A stretch of 64,000 bases of DNA from Psoroptes ovis (lineage: Eukaryota; Arthropoda; Arachnida; Sarcoptiformes; Psoroptidae). A program made the translations under genes and the position numbers. Shown in pieces: positions 24,020 through 34,885 of the stretch. The first letter of the stretch is position 1. Each line of letters starts with the position of its first letter. Location of the stretch: NCBI GenBank assembly GCA_002943765.1, contig PQWQ01000011.1:1612001-1676000 (forward strand), in the 5' to 3' direction. A model generated the notes under the pieces. It had not been told where the DNA came from. It made no database searches and saw only the letters and a list, made by a program, of their open reading frames with translations.

Positions 24020-27000
24020 TCAAAGGATATTTTCCTTATTCGTAACGTTCAATGATTTTGGTACCGTTGTACAACGTTTTGCTGTATCCATTGATTCTCC
24101 AGTGGATTCAATCGGTTTGAAAGCACGTGTTGATTTTTGTGTTGCTTGTGATAATACTTGCTGTGGCTGCTGCTGCTGTTGATCATTTTTTGAATCTTTT
24201 TTATTCACATTATCATCATCATCAGCACCAATGTATTCGGCTTTTTCTTTGATCATGAATGAAATTCTAATGTTTTTTTTTGTTTAATGGATGAATTATA
24301 AAAATATTTGAAAAGGAACATTATTCATAAATAAAGAAATAAAATATACAATTATTACCTTCCATCAATGAAATTCAATATTTCCTTAACTTTTTCATTT
24401 CGAACCGAATCTTTTTTATTTGCATCAACTTTCATCATCAATTTGGCTATTTCATTTTTTAATTTTTCACCCATTTCTTTATTGACATCAATTTCATTGG
24501 TCAATGTAGGTATTAAACGTTTTGATACTTGAAATTTATGATTTATTAATTTATATTCTTTCATTAATTCATAATATTTTCTTCGTTCATCTTTCAACAA
24601 TTGTTCTAGTTCGATGTTGGCACTGGATTGTTGTAATTTTTCATTCAATAATTTACATTCAGCATTTAGATTATTAATTTGTAGCTGCTGTTGTTTAATG
24701 TGTTCACATTGTTGTTTAATTTCATTTTGTTTTCGATCAAATTCATCATTACGATCATTCAATTGATTTCGAATCGTCTCTAAATTTGTTTGCATTTTTT
24801 GCAACGTATCTTCTAATCGTGAACATTCTTTTTTAAATGAATCACGATCCATTTCGATTGTTTGTAAACGTTTTTGCATCGATGATATTACCTGTTCAGA
24901 TATTAATCTTAATGAAGAAAAGAAAAAAAATTGATCGAACCGATCAGTTAAAATCAATTAAACAATGTGACTTACTTTTCTTCGGTGAGACGTTTTTCCA
25001 TTTTGCCCAATTCGACCGAAATACTAGTATTTTTGGCCAAAAGTGAAGCGTTTTTAGATTCAAGTTCAAATTTTATACGATCTGATTCGACTAATCGTTG
25101 TGATGTTTGATCAAATTTCATTTTTAATTGATCATAATTAGATTTTGATTCCGATTCTAATAAATTATTTTTATCTTTCATTTCTTGTAATGATTTCGTT
25201 AATTCATTGATTTTTTTGGTCAAATTTTCATTCAATTCTTCAAGATGGATTTGTTTTTCTAAAAATTTTTTTCGTAAATTCGCCCATTCATTTTCTGATT
25301 GTTCACATTTTTCAAATAATTCTTGTTTTTCTTTTTTCAAATTTGTCAATTCATTCGATAATCGTTGATTTTCATCATGAATTTTTTGGTAATCAGTACA
25401 TTTGGATTCCAATTCAGTGATTACTTGATTTAATTCAGAATTTTTCGATTCAATTTTTTCAATTTTTGCTTGCATTCCTTCAATGGTCAGATTACTGTTC
25501 AATTTTATTGATTCTATTTCATTTTGCTTGTCACAAATTGTTTTCTCTAAATTTTCAATTTTTTTCAATAAGTCACTTTCTTTCTCACGGAATTCTTGAT
25601 CTTTTAGGGTCAATTGTTCTTCTAATTGTTCCATCCTTGTTTCAAGCAATAAATTTTGTTCTTCACAATCAAATAAACGATTTTCAATCTTTGAATATTT
25701 TTCTTCGTACTCAATTTTATCATTTGTCAATTTTTGATTATTGGCCATCATTTTCGATAATTCAGATTTTAAATTATTAATTTTAACAGCGAAATTTTGT
25801 TCTTTGTCCACACTAATTTTAAGATCATTTTTCAATGATTCATTTTCTTCTTTCACCATCGATAATTGTTGTTCAAGTTCTGTTTGCAATGAATAACGTT
25901 CATGTTTCGATTCGGCAAGACGTTGATTCAATTCGATTATATTCGATTTCAGTGTTTCAATATTTTCCCGTAATGAACATCGTTGTTCATCCATTTCTAA
26001 TAATGCATTATTAAGTTTTTGATTTTCATTTTGTGCTTCATAATATTGAGCCGATAATTGTTCATTCATTTGTTTCAATTCGTTAATTTGTTTCATTGCT
26101 GTTGTTTCATATTGATTCTTCAAATTGGCATTATCCATACGCAAATGTTCAGTGGTTGCTTCAAAGTCATTGACAATTGTTTCATATTTAATTTTTTGTT
26201 CTTGTAATTGTTTTTCTAACAATTGTTTGTTGGCATTCAATTCATCAATTTCATTACGATATTTTTCACATTGCAAATCATATTCTTTTTGAATACGATC
26301 AATTTGTTCTGATTTCAATTTCAACATCTGTTCTGATTCATTTTGTTTTTCACTTAATTCAATTATTTGATTTTCATATGAAATTTTCATTTTTAACAAT
26401 TCTAAATGATCATCACAAGTGAATGAATAATCAGCAGTGACCGTTGATGGTTTAGGTGATTTAGGAGTAGGAGTTGAAACGATTTCGTAATCATCTTTTT
26501 CACTATTATTTTGAGTGTCCAAGTTGAGATCATGATGAACCAATGTTTGTTCACATAATTCTTCTTCAGCATCAACAAAACTATCGGTACCGGCATCAGA
26601 ATCATCTTCGGCATTAGATTGACTTGGAATATTGTTTGATGGAGGTGTTTGCATTATTGATTTAATATAATCATAAGTAGATTCATTTAAGGTTACATCT
26701 TGACGATTATTGATTATTTCAACCGTTTTATCATTAACTTTATCATTTGTTTCAACTTTGGATTCAACATCGCCATCATTATTTGATGATTCATTCTTCA
26801 ATTGATCATCATCACAAGCTGAGCATGGATCTTGAATATTGATCTCATTCAAAACATTAGTCGGTACCGAAAGTGTAAATGGAAATGACGTGGTAAATGT
26901 TGTTTTCATATCACTTACTTCAATACTATAGAATTTTTGTGATTTCATATCGATCGATTCATTTTGATCTGTAATACAGGGAATAAAATATTTAAATAAT

Positions 27001-27734
27001 CTTCAATTTAAAATACACAAACACTTACCATCATCATCCGAAAAACCATGAAATGATTCATCTTTCATTAAACTTTCATCAAATATTTTTTCATTCGGAA
27101 TCGATTTACGTTTATCATACATGGTCATCATTGATTGTGTATCAATCGCTGGTTTATTTAAATCTAAATTAAATGATTTAAACATTGAAATCATCGAAAC
27201 AGTATCTATTGATGACATTTCAGATTGTTGTTCTGTTGACATTTCATCAATTTTAATTTCAGTCAATACTTCACGATCTTCGCTTGATGGACGATTTTGT
27301 TGTTTTTCCCTAATGCAAGCTTCATTCATTTCAAATGATAAATTTTTTCGAAATGATGAATTCGGTGATTTCATTGATTTATTATTATTTTCTTTATCTT
27401 CATCTTCATCATCATCATTATCATTATCAACGGTGGTTGATCCATCATTTTGTTGCTGTTGAACATGTTCAACTAAATTATCAATCAATTCATTAACAAT
27501 TGGATTTTTTTCATTGTTATCATTATTGATTGAAAGATCATTGGATGATGTATTCACTAATTTAAATGAAAAATCATCCAATAAATTTGTTGCCGTTTGT
27601 TGATCATGTAGAATACTTGAATCCATTAATGATGTATCGAATTTAATTAAATCATTTGGATTATTGTCGTCCATAATTGAATTTGAATTTTTCGAATCGT
27701 TATCGTTGATACCGAGAAACGATAGCTCACTCAT
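24020..27734 (-). CDS. Large coiled-coil protein with two KEN motifs, 4 exons
   Basis: Exons 27029-27734, 24976-26968, 24359-24907 and 24020-24266, introns of 60, 68 and 92 nt, all GT-AG; 1164 aa with the frame closed once. Residues 1 to about 400 are acidic, Asn/Ser/Asp-rich and probably disordered (start MSELSFLGIN). From about 400 to 1080 the sequence is one long heptad coiled coil rich in Glu, Lys, Leu and Gln. The short tail has a poly-Gln run and ends NVTNKENIL. KEN occurs at 114-116 and again at 1160-1162; KEN is an APC/C degron in many cell-cycle proteins, but in Asn/Lys-rich sequence it can arise by chance. No motor, zinc finger or membrane segment. It may be a centrosomal, spindle or Golgi scaffold; I cannot assign an orthologue. 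Confidence 0.85.
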
Positions 27735-28142
27735 ATTTTGTCAAAAATTTCACGAATTAATTTAAGAAAATAATCAAATTTGATTAAAAAATAATAAAAA
27801 ACGAAAATCGAATCGAAGTTTCAATGTACAAATGTCAAATAAGAAATGAACAGCGTACGCTTGGTGCAGGCCAAACAAAATTCAACGGACTTTTTCAAAC
27901 TGTGACAAGTCAAACAGTAGCAAAAATCAATCAACCAATCAAATGGCAGTATTTAAATTTTTTTCAACGAACTTTTCACAATTTTTGATTGCCTAAGGCT
28001 GTCATCTTTTGACAAAATAAAGTATATTAGCTGCGTAGTTTTTCAAAATTTGGTATGCTGCACTTTTAAGCACGTGTTGAAGCTGTGTGCTTAATCAAAT
28101 TTGACATAAACGAATGTTTTTTGACGGTTAAAACCCTGCGCA
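27735..28142. promoter_or_regulatory. Upstream region of the coiled-coil gene
   Basis: About 400 bp, less AT-rich than usual around 27850-27880 and 28040-28140. I see no TATA box. It would also be the promoter of the small plus-strand frame at 28143 if that is real. Confidence 0.4.
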
Positions 28143-28334
28143 ATGCCGGTAATTTGCCAGTCATCGGGCAAAAAATCAGTTTGTCGAAAGCAATTGGTCA
28201 ATAATCATGTTCATTTTGACCATGAACCCCGCTACCAATCGACATTGATATTTGATGCAAATGAATATTTTTCAATTAATTTAATTCAAAAATCATGTCT
28301 GCTGTTGAATTTGTTTCAAATAATTATCAAGTAA
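28143..28334 (+). CDS. Small open frame of uncertain status, overlaps the 3' end of the neighbour
   Basis: 63 codons from ATG; the first half (MPVICQSSGKKS, then HFDHEPRYQ) has a composition less biased than the usual chance frames here, the second half is antisense to the last codons of the four-TM gene (28293 onward). No domain recognised. It may be the first exon of something, or simply untranslated DNA that is locally less AT-rich. Confidence 0.2.
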   Translation: MPVICQSSGKKSVCRKQLVNNHVHFDHEPRYQSTLIFDANEYFSINLIQKSCLLLNLFQIIIK

Positions 28335-29311
28335 ATTATTACGCCATAATTGATAAATATGAAGATCATTATGTTTGATCATCAGCAGCAATGCAGTGTT
28401 TAATATGCTTATCGAACACCATGAATGTGCAAGGGTAATCATTTGTGTATCATATGATTTTAACCATTTTAAAATTGAATAATTATTTTTTTCATAAGTC
28501 TTCGTGATCATTTGATCATCATTATTTGAATGAATATTCATTATTTGATCACAATTTTTGTTCGACATAATCAACAATAACATCATAATAAATTCTAAAA
28601 TTGTCAGCAATATTTTCAATTTTATCACCGTATTTAACTGGGATAATTTTTCCCATAAAAATTCTTCAATAATTTTTGTGGAAAATAATTTTTTCAAATA
28701 AATTATGGCTGATATTTCTTCAATGATAATTATTACTGATAATGATAATGAAATCGATAAAATAATTGATTTTCGTTCAAAACAAACATTTTGGATGTAA
28801 AAAATAATGAATAAAATGCACCAGAATGACCATATCAATGCTACTGAAGAACTTTGAAAATTGAAATCAATTTATTAGGTTGTCCGAAAAGTTCATTCCG
28901 CTTAATCAATAGAGATGCTCATGAAAATCGGCAAGAACTTTCCGGACAACCTAATAGATAAATTTTAATTTTTTCAAAAAAAAATGAATTAATTTACCAT
29001 AATAAATATTCAAAATTCAATGAATAATATTTGAATCTAACGCTGGATTCGATTTGATTCAAATAATTTTTATCATATCTTTCATTCAACGTTGATGATG
29101 ATGATGATGATTTAATTGATGAATTCTTTGAGCTATGAAATTGTTTCGAACTCGATAATAATAATTTTTCATTACGTAAAAAATTACCAAGATTAAAATT
29201 CAATGATAATAAATGATGAGATGATTGAGCAATCGATTGGCCATTTTGTTTATTCAAAAATGCTAATGTTGATGATGATGATGGTGGTTCGATTAAATTA
29301 TTAGTTTTCAT
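28293..29311 (-). CDS. Four-TM membrane protein, 2 exons, unrecognised
   Basis: Exon 1 ends at 28998 and exon 2 is 28293-28851, joined across a 146-nt intron (28852-28997) that contains MITE copy 7. From the first in-frame ATG (29309-29311) the protein is 290 aa. The exon 1 frame is open up to 29392 (SISEIKYICFRTRQSS and more), so an earlier start in a further exon is possible. Residues 1-105 are Ser/Asn-rich and soluble. Exon 2 encodes four hydrophobic segments: WSFWCILFIIFYIQ, IILSISLSLSVIIII, LLTILEFIMMLLLIM and WCSISILNTALLLMI. I do not recognise the family. Confidence 0.6.
28875..28954. mobile_element. Palindromic mariner-type MITE, copy 7 (intronic, variant core)
   Basis: TTAGGTTGTCCGAAAAGTTC and GAACTTTCCGGACAACCTAA, TA on both sides (28873-28874, 28955-28956), centre CTTAATCAATAGAGATGCTC like copy 5. 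It lies within the intron 28852-28997 and makes up over half of it. Confidence 0.9.
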
Positions 29312-29600
29312 AGGTTTAATTATATATGATGATTGTCTGGTTCGAAAACAAATATATTTTATCTCGGATATTGATCTCAAAATATCAAACAAGAAATTCT
29401 AAAGAATTTCTAAAAATGAAAATTGAATATTTATTTCATTTAAATAATGAAATTCGATCAAAAATTAGAATCAAATTCAATGAAATTGAATTAATTCATT
29501 GCCCACTTTTTTCATTTTTAAATCAAATATCATTTTGATATTATACAAATCTATTGATTAGACAAAATATTGAATTAATAATAATCAATGATATCGATAA

Positions 29601-29914
29601 TTATATACCATTATTCTTATGATTATCATTGTTCCCGCTTGGGGTAGTTTGTTGACCATTATTTCTAGGTGTTGTCGATCGATGTCCATCGATTGTTGAG
29701 GGATCATTGTAATCATAATAATCCTTGTTAGCCTTAATGGTTGATTCATCACCGGATTCAATTCTAAATGCTTGAATTAAGATCGGCAACATGACGACAA
29801 TCAGAATAATGAAATGAACACTGTAATCAACTTTAGTTGATTCAATGAAAAATACAATTAATCATTTTGATTTATCAAAGGGGTTGAGGGGATTGGAATT
29901 TTACCGAATTTCAT
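29601..29914 (-). CDS. Small secreted acidic Thr/Asn-rich protein A, 2 exons
   Basis: Exon 1 is just 10 coding nt (29905-29914, ATGAAATTCG); a 74-nt intron leads to exon 2 (29601-29830). The joined protein is 79 aa: a signal-peptide-like start (MKFVDYSVHFIILIVVMLPI), then an acidic Tyr/Asp stretch (KDYYDYND), then TTP-containing repeats (HRSTTPRNNGQQTTPSGNN). Thr/Pro spacing suggests O-glycosylation. The same design, the same 10-nt first exon and the same phase-1 intron occur in protein B at 34.9-35.3 kb, so the two are paralogues. A further 3' exon is possible: the sequence AATG/GTATAT just before the stop could be a donor. Function unknown; probably a surface or gut mucin-like peptide. Confidence 0.65.
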
Positions 29915-30016
29915 TTTTTTTTAAATTTTCAAAAGATTAGTTTCACGATTCAAAATCAGTGCCAAAGAAACCAAAAGAATGCAAAATTAATTATGAAATC
30001 GTCAACAACGGTTGAA

Positions 30017-30024
30017 TTTATATA
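30017..30024 (-). promoter_or_regulatory. Probable TATA box of secreted protein A gene
   Basis: Reads TATATAAA on the minus strand about 103 bp before the start codon, similar to the spacing before protein B and the chitin-binding protein. Confidence 0.5.
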
Positions 30025-31434
30025 TCGACAATTATGAAATGGAAAATTTTATGCACATTCAAGCACATAATAAATCAGAATCATGTTTTCGTGATTGATT
30101 TAATTGAAATTCTACCTGTTATACCTTTAAAAATCAAATTGACTTATGTATTTCATTCATATCAATTGATTATTGATTTATTATTGATTTGACATTTTTA
30201 TGGACATTATTTTATTTATTTTTATTTTATTTTCTGAAATGGAAAATTTTTGAAACTTTAATGGTCTTGAAATCGGTTTCCAACAATTCATTTATTAATT
30301 GAGATATCGGTAAATTTTCCACCCTCAAAATAATTTGATCACCAGTCATAAATACTTTAGAATTTATTGCTTTCACATTGACCCTAGCCTTGAAAAAATG
30401 CAAAGGATAAATTAGAGCGAATATTTAATCTCATTTCTATGACCTGGAGTCATTGAAATCTTTCGATTCATTGAAATTTAATAATAACGACAAACATAAC
30501 AGAATAAAAATTCCGAAATTCTTCAAAATCAAATTAGAATATTAATTTGCACCCAAAGAAACAGCGGCTTAAAAAATGTATAGAAAATAGTTAGCGAAAA
30601 TTTGTATTGCTAACAGTTACAACTGTCACAACGCTAAACGGATAACTCGCGCAACCGAATTTTGTTGTTCGCGCATCCCCCTCATGAGGAGGATGACTCA
30701 TCCATATGCTAACCGTATTCATACCTCGCATTTACTTGTCATGTACGAATTGAAATTTAATTAAATTTTATTAAAATTTTATTTAATTAATTAAAAAATT
30801 GATTTAAAAAATTAAAAATAATAATTAATGATGATATACAAATGATGTTATCCCAAATCGCTTGTTTTAATGATCTTAACCGGCTCAGATGGAAAATATA
30901 AGCCGCCACTAATTGAAATTTTCTATGTCCCAATCCTTATTTTCGTTTACTTCGGAAATTGGTGATTTATAGATTGACTTCTTCGAAATAAGTTGCTTCG
31001 TTTTATGGAACAGTGATGTATTCAGCGATCGAGTCAATTTCATCGACCATCAATGAGATATTGAATCTAAATTAAAAAAAAGAAAGTATCAGAATCATAA
31101 TTTCGAAGAAATTGAAGTGATTTACCTTAAGATTTTCGTCGATAACATCCATTGAGTCAATCATCAATGAAATTGAATTAATAGCTATGACTCGAAGTGT
31201 TGATCGATCTTATTAATTCTTTGATCAAATGATGGAGAAAAATGAACATTTTGAATCAAGAGTTATTGATCAGATGAAGAAGTCAACAGTGGCCAAGTCA
31301 AAGCGAAAGTCGAAACCCAAACAACAAGTGGCCAGTTCGAAGAAACGTCAAGGTGTGATCAGATAAATTCACAATGTTCATTTTTACTTCATCAATTGAA
31401 TCAAAGAATTTCAATGATCAATCAACAATTAAGT
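30025..31434. other. Intergenic stretch with a less AT-rich patch
   Basis: No gene called. Bases 30590-30735 contain CG-bearing words (ACTCGCGCAACCG, TTCGCGCATCC) and small inverted repeats (GGATGA/TCATCC at about 30691-30703, ATCC.CTCATGAG.GGAT). From about 31085 a minus-strand pair of exon-like blocks with a GT-AG-like gap is visible (donor near 31126), as in the array further right. A plus-strand 45-codon frame (31229-31366) with a basic tail (KSKRKSKPKQQ) lies in the left copy of the duplication described separately. Confidence 0.4.
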
Positions 31435-31470
31435 TCAAAACATTTCTTCAATTTTCAATGATGATGGCTG
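31210..31470. repeat. Left copy of a tandem segmental duplication
   Basis: Aligns with 32590-32865 in the same orientation. Shared words include AGTGGCC, GCGAAAGTC, AAACCCAA, AAATTCACAATGTTCAT (ATTCACAATGTTCAT in the right copy), CATCAAAGAAT and ATTTCAAATGATGAT/ATTTTCAATGATGAT. The copies start about 1.38 kb apart and have many substitutions and indels. Confidence 0.75.
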
Positions 31471-32107
31471 GACTTTGTTCTGACATGATTCTGAAAATGA
31501 CAAAGATATTATTGATTAGATTTTAAATCAATTTCAAAATTACCTTTAATCGACCACAAGAGTGAATCAGTTAAATCGAAAAAGTCTGTAATCAAAAAAC
31601 GAAGAAGAATTGAAATCTTTGTTAAATGACGACAATGTTAGATACCTTTATTAAAAATATGACGATCATTGATGCGTTGGTCTTGGTGAAAAAAAAATTA
31701 TTAAATGAGATTTGAAATCAATTTCAAAATTACCTTTAATCGGCCATAAGAATGAATCAATTGAATTGAAAAAGTCTGTAATCAAAAAACGAAGAAGAAT
31801 TGAAATTTTTGTTAAATAACTATGTTGATTACCTTGACCAAGAATATCATTGAAATTGCTGCAATGGTCCTAATAAAATTAAAAATAATAAATTGAAAAT
31901 GAATAAATTCCTTGATCATAATCAACTTACTAGCAACACTAGCAATTGTACTTATGATATTTAGATCAATTATAATTCAATCTGTCATAAATTACAAGTT
32001 GGAACTTGCAAGTCTAAAACGAAAAGAGAGGAAGAATCAATTAAAATTTCTAGACGTTAATACTGATTACCTTTGTCTAAAATAAGACCATTATTGGTGC
32101 GATGGTT
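31435..32107 (-). other. Micro-exon array: possible or decaying gene, 7 in-frame short exons
   Basis: On the minus strand seven short blocks with AG before and GT after join in one open frame: 32071-32107 (37 nt), 31931-31950 (20), 31833-31869 (37), 31734-31775 (42), 31646-31681 (36), 31544-31585 (42) and 31435-31490 (56, ending TGA). The sum is 270 nt, 89 codons plus stop. The two 42-nt exons encode near copies, FFNSIDSFLWPIK and FFDLTDSLLWSIK, and are preceded by nearly identical introns ending TTCGTTTTTTGATTACAG. The 36/37-nt exons are also related to one another. A further unit at about 32298-32338 with its partner near 32164-32184 is similar but cannot be read in frame. I see no start codon exon. 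It may be a real short-exon gene with tandem exon duplication, a pseudogene, or a non-coding spliced RNA. Confidence 0.4.
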
Positions 32108-32589
32108 CTGATCATTGAAAGAAATTGAAAATGGATTGATCATACAATCACAATCAACTTACTAGGAACAGATGTCATTTTGCCTTTGATATTCAGATCA
32201 AGTTGAATTCAATCTGTCTCAAATTACAATTGGAGCTGGGAACTCTTAAACGAAAAGAAAAATCAATCAACAATTCAAGACGATTATAATGATTACCTTT
32301 CAGTATGTCGATTCCCGTTGATCACTATTTGATGGGCCTAATTATAATGAGTGGTTTAAAAATGATTAATGCCAATGATCAAAATTATCGTAACTCACCT
32401 CAAGTAATCATTGATGAGGTTTACATAACTTGAAACCAATTCACCCTCATTTGAAATTTTAATCAAATTGTATCATGAGATAATATTGACCACCTTCCAA
32501 TATAATGATAAGGAATTGACGAGTGATTTGGTACATATGATCATCAAATGAGTTGAAACCAATTTTTTGACTTTGAATTGCGATTGATC

Positions 32590-32865
32590 ATCAAGATTTT
32601 TTGATTGAACAATTGAAGGCAAAGATGAACATTTAGAATTAATTGAACCTATCAAATAGTGGCCTTGTCGAAGCGAAAGTCAAAACCCAATCGTCAAATG
32701 GCCAAGTCAAAATGTTCAAATCAAAGGAATGTCAAAGAAAGTCAATCATTAATTCACAATGTTCATCTTTACATCAAAAGTCGCATCAAAGAATCTCGTT
32801 GAATCGATTTCAATTAAATTCAAAATATGTCTTCAATTTCAAATGATGATCTGGACCAGACTGTT
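32590..32865. repeat. Right copy of the tandem segmental duplication
   Basis: Counterpart of 31210-31470. The basic plus-strand frame of the left copy is broken here by a TAG and frameshifts, which argues that that frame is not conserved protein. The minus-strand terminal-exon-like block is present in both copies (31435-31490 and 32810-32860). Confidence 0.75.
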
Positions 32866-33009
32866 TTGATAATTTGAAAATGATTAAAGATTAAATTCAA
32901 TGGAAATTACTTGAGTAGAATTGATCATTGATGATTTCAAGCACATATCAGCTACATTGTTCCAACCAAACGCTCCAATATCCTCAATATCGTAGTTGGG
33001 CTCAAAAAT
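32810..33009 (-). other. Second exon-like pair upstream of the micro-exon array
   Basis: Two minus-strand blocks, 32911-33009 (99 nt, phase 0 at both ends) and 32810-32860 (51 nt, ending TGA), are separated by a 50-nt GT-AG gap. The first encodes 33 residues including FEPNYDIEDIGAFGWNNV, which looks like real protein sequence rather than chance frame. The second is the duplicated counterpart of the last exon of the array at 31435-31490, although in the joined phase it reads HHLKLKTYFEFN instead of the paralogous frame. Upstream of 33009 the same frame has three TGA codons, so either another splice or decay must be assumed. Family not recognised. Confidence 0.35.
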
Positions 33010-34885
33010 CTGATGATTGAGTCATCCATCCATAAGGATTTCATAGGTTATTAATGTCGGTCATCATCCAAAAGTCACCACATGACCAGATTCAATAATT
33101 AATTGGACGAAAAACTTCGATGAAAAATGATTCTGAAAAGAAGCAAAAACAATTAGTGAAATTTTGATAAAAATGACAACAACTTAACCAATAATGATGA
33201 TTGAGCAAATATGTTCGCTCAAATCTTCGCTCAAGTGTTTGAGAATGAACTATGATCGATGCAGCACTTTTTAATCGATTAAATGAGTAGATTGTGATTA
33301 ATTAAAGATGAAATTAATTAAAATTAATGACAAAATTAAAATTAATTTTGATGAAAATCACTATTTATCATCAACGGCTGAATCGAATTTTGAACGGTTT
33401 TTTGCGCGTTCGTCCTCTATGAACAATCTCGAGAATTTTCAAAAATTTGAATTTTCAAAAATTCAAATTATTTTTTTAAAAATATATGCAAAATAATAAA
33501 TCTTGGATTAATTAAATTTAATTCCTGATATCAATTGGATAATTTATTGGATTATAATTATTATCATATATTTATTATTGAATTATAATTGTATTCGATA
33601 GTAATTATAATTCAAAATAAATCAAACAATATGTGGCAGTGATGCTGAAATAATCAATTTTGTTTTTAGAAAAATGAAAATATGAAATTATTGGTCATGT
33701 CAATGTAAATGATGACACCGATAATGATGATGATAAATGAAAACATTTCCAATGCTTTTATAAGAAATTAAAAGATTAATTCCAAATTGTGAACTTGATT
33801 GAAATGTACCTATGAATGATGATTATGAACATGGTCGTGGTCAGTGTGGTTAACATCATAAATAAATCATCATGAATGAATATATAATTCACAATTAAAA
33901 CAATAAACATAACTCATCGTAATGTATTTGTATTGATGATATTCAACAATTTTACGAATGGTCAAATAGAATGACCTTTAGAAAACAACATAGACCAAAA
34001 AAATTTTGTTTTTGAAATTTTATTCTGTTTAAATGATTCAGTAGATGGTCAAAGATCAATCAATACAGATCTAAGAAAACATTGCAATGTCCAATCACAG
34101 AATTCATGAAAATATCAAACAAAATCAAATTTCATTGATCATATCATCATTAAAATATTTGTATCATCAATCAAGTATCATCCAACGATCCTTAGGTATC
34201 AAAACATAGTCCATTGATCCCAATCATCATTATTATTATTCTTTCAACAAGTTATTTGAATGAAATTTTTTATTAGTGTGATTAATGTAAATTAATTATT
34301 CATTGTTTGAATTGAAAATTATTGATCTCATTATCGATAACCAGAATGACTCGTATCATTAATATGATTAGCGAAATGATTAATCAGAACAATAATCAAA
34401 TTAAATGACAATATGAATTCAATTATCCAACTTGCTAGTCTTTTTTGAATTCAAATTCGGTTTGAATTCAAATTTAAATTGAATATTTATTTGGCTTCAA
34501 ATTATCTAATCAGATGATTAAATAAATTAAATAATTATTAATTAGTTTAATCGAAATTAATTTGAAAATTATTAATTTTTTAAAATTCAAAAATTTAACT
34601 GAATTGGGTTATCCTCAATAAGTAAAAATAGTGCTTTTTGAATTTTGCCCCCCCATTTTGGGGAAAAAATGCTCAAATTTTTTTCGCGCGAACGAATTTT
34701 CAAAAATTTCAATTTGTTGACGCCTCATTCTGTGGTAGGACCAATGAAAAAAAAATTTGCTTATGCTTCTCCAACACGTTAGTCCAACCTTAATCGGTTG
34801 GGTGTGGAATTAAATTGGAATTTTATTTTCGACTTGAAATAATTGATATATTGCATTTGATTTTAAATAAATTATTCATAAATGC
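33010..34885. other. Gene-free stretch
   Basis: AT-rich DNA. A homopolymer-rich spot, CCCCCCCATTTTGGGG, followed by TTTTTTTCGCGCGAACG, lies at about 34648-34695; a related TTTTTTGCGCGTTCG occurs near 33396. No coding frame or RNA gene is supported. Confidence 0.5.

Noticed and set aside
31229..31366. 45-codon plus-strand frame with a basic tail (KSKRKSKPKQQ)
   Set aside because: The duplicated copy at 32590-32760 is broken by a stop and frameshifts, so protein coding is not conserved.
32911..33009. Serine-protease-like fragment (NYD...DI pattern)
   Set aside because: The similarity is a few residues only; no His or Ser active-site motif is visible in the flanking sequence.
32911..33110. Mitochondrial-code (TGA = Trp) reading, that is, a nuclear copy of mitochondrial DNA
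   Set aside because: No mitochondrial protein is recognisable and the flanks are ordinary nuclear repeat-rich sequence; decay or missed splicing is simpler.
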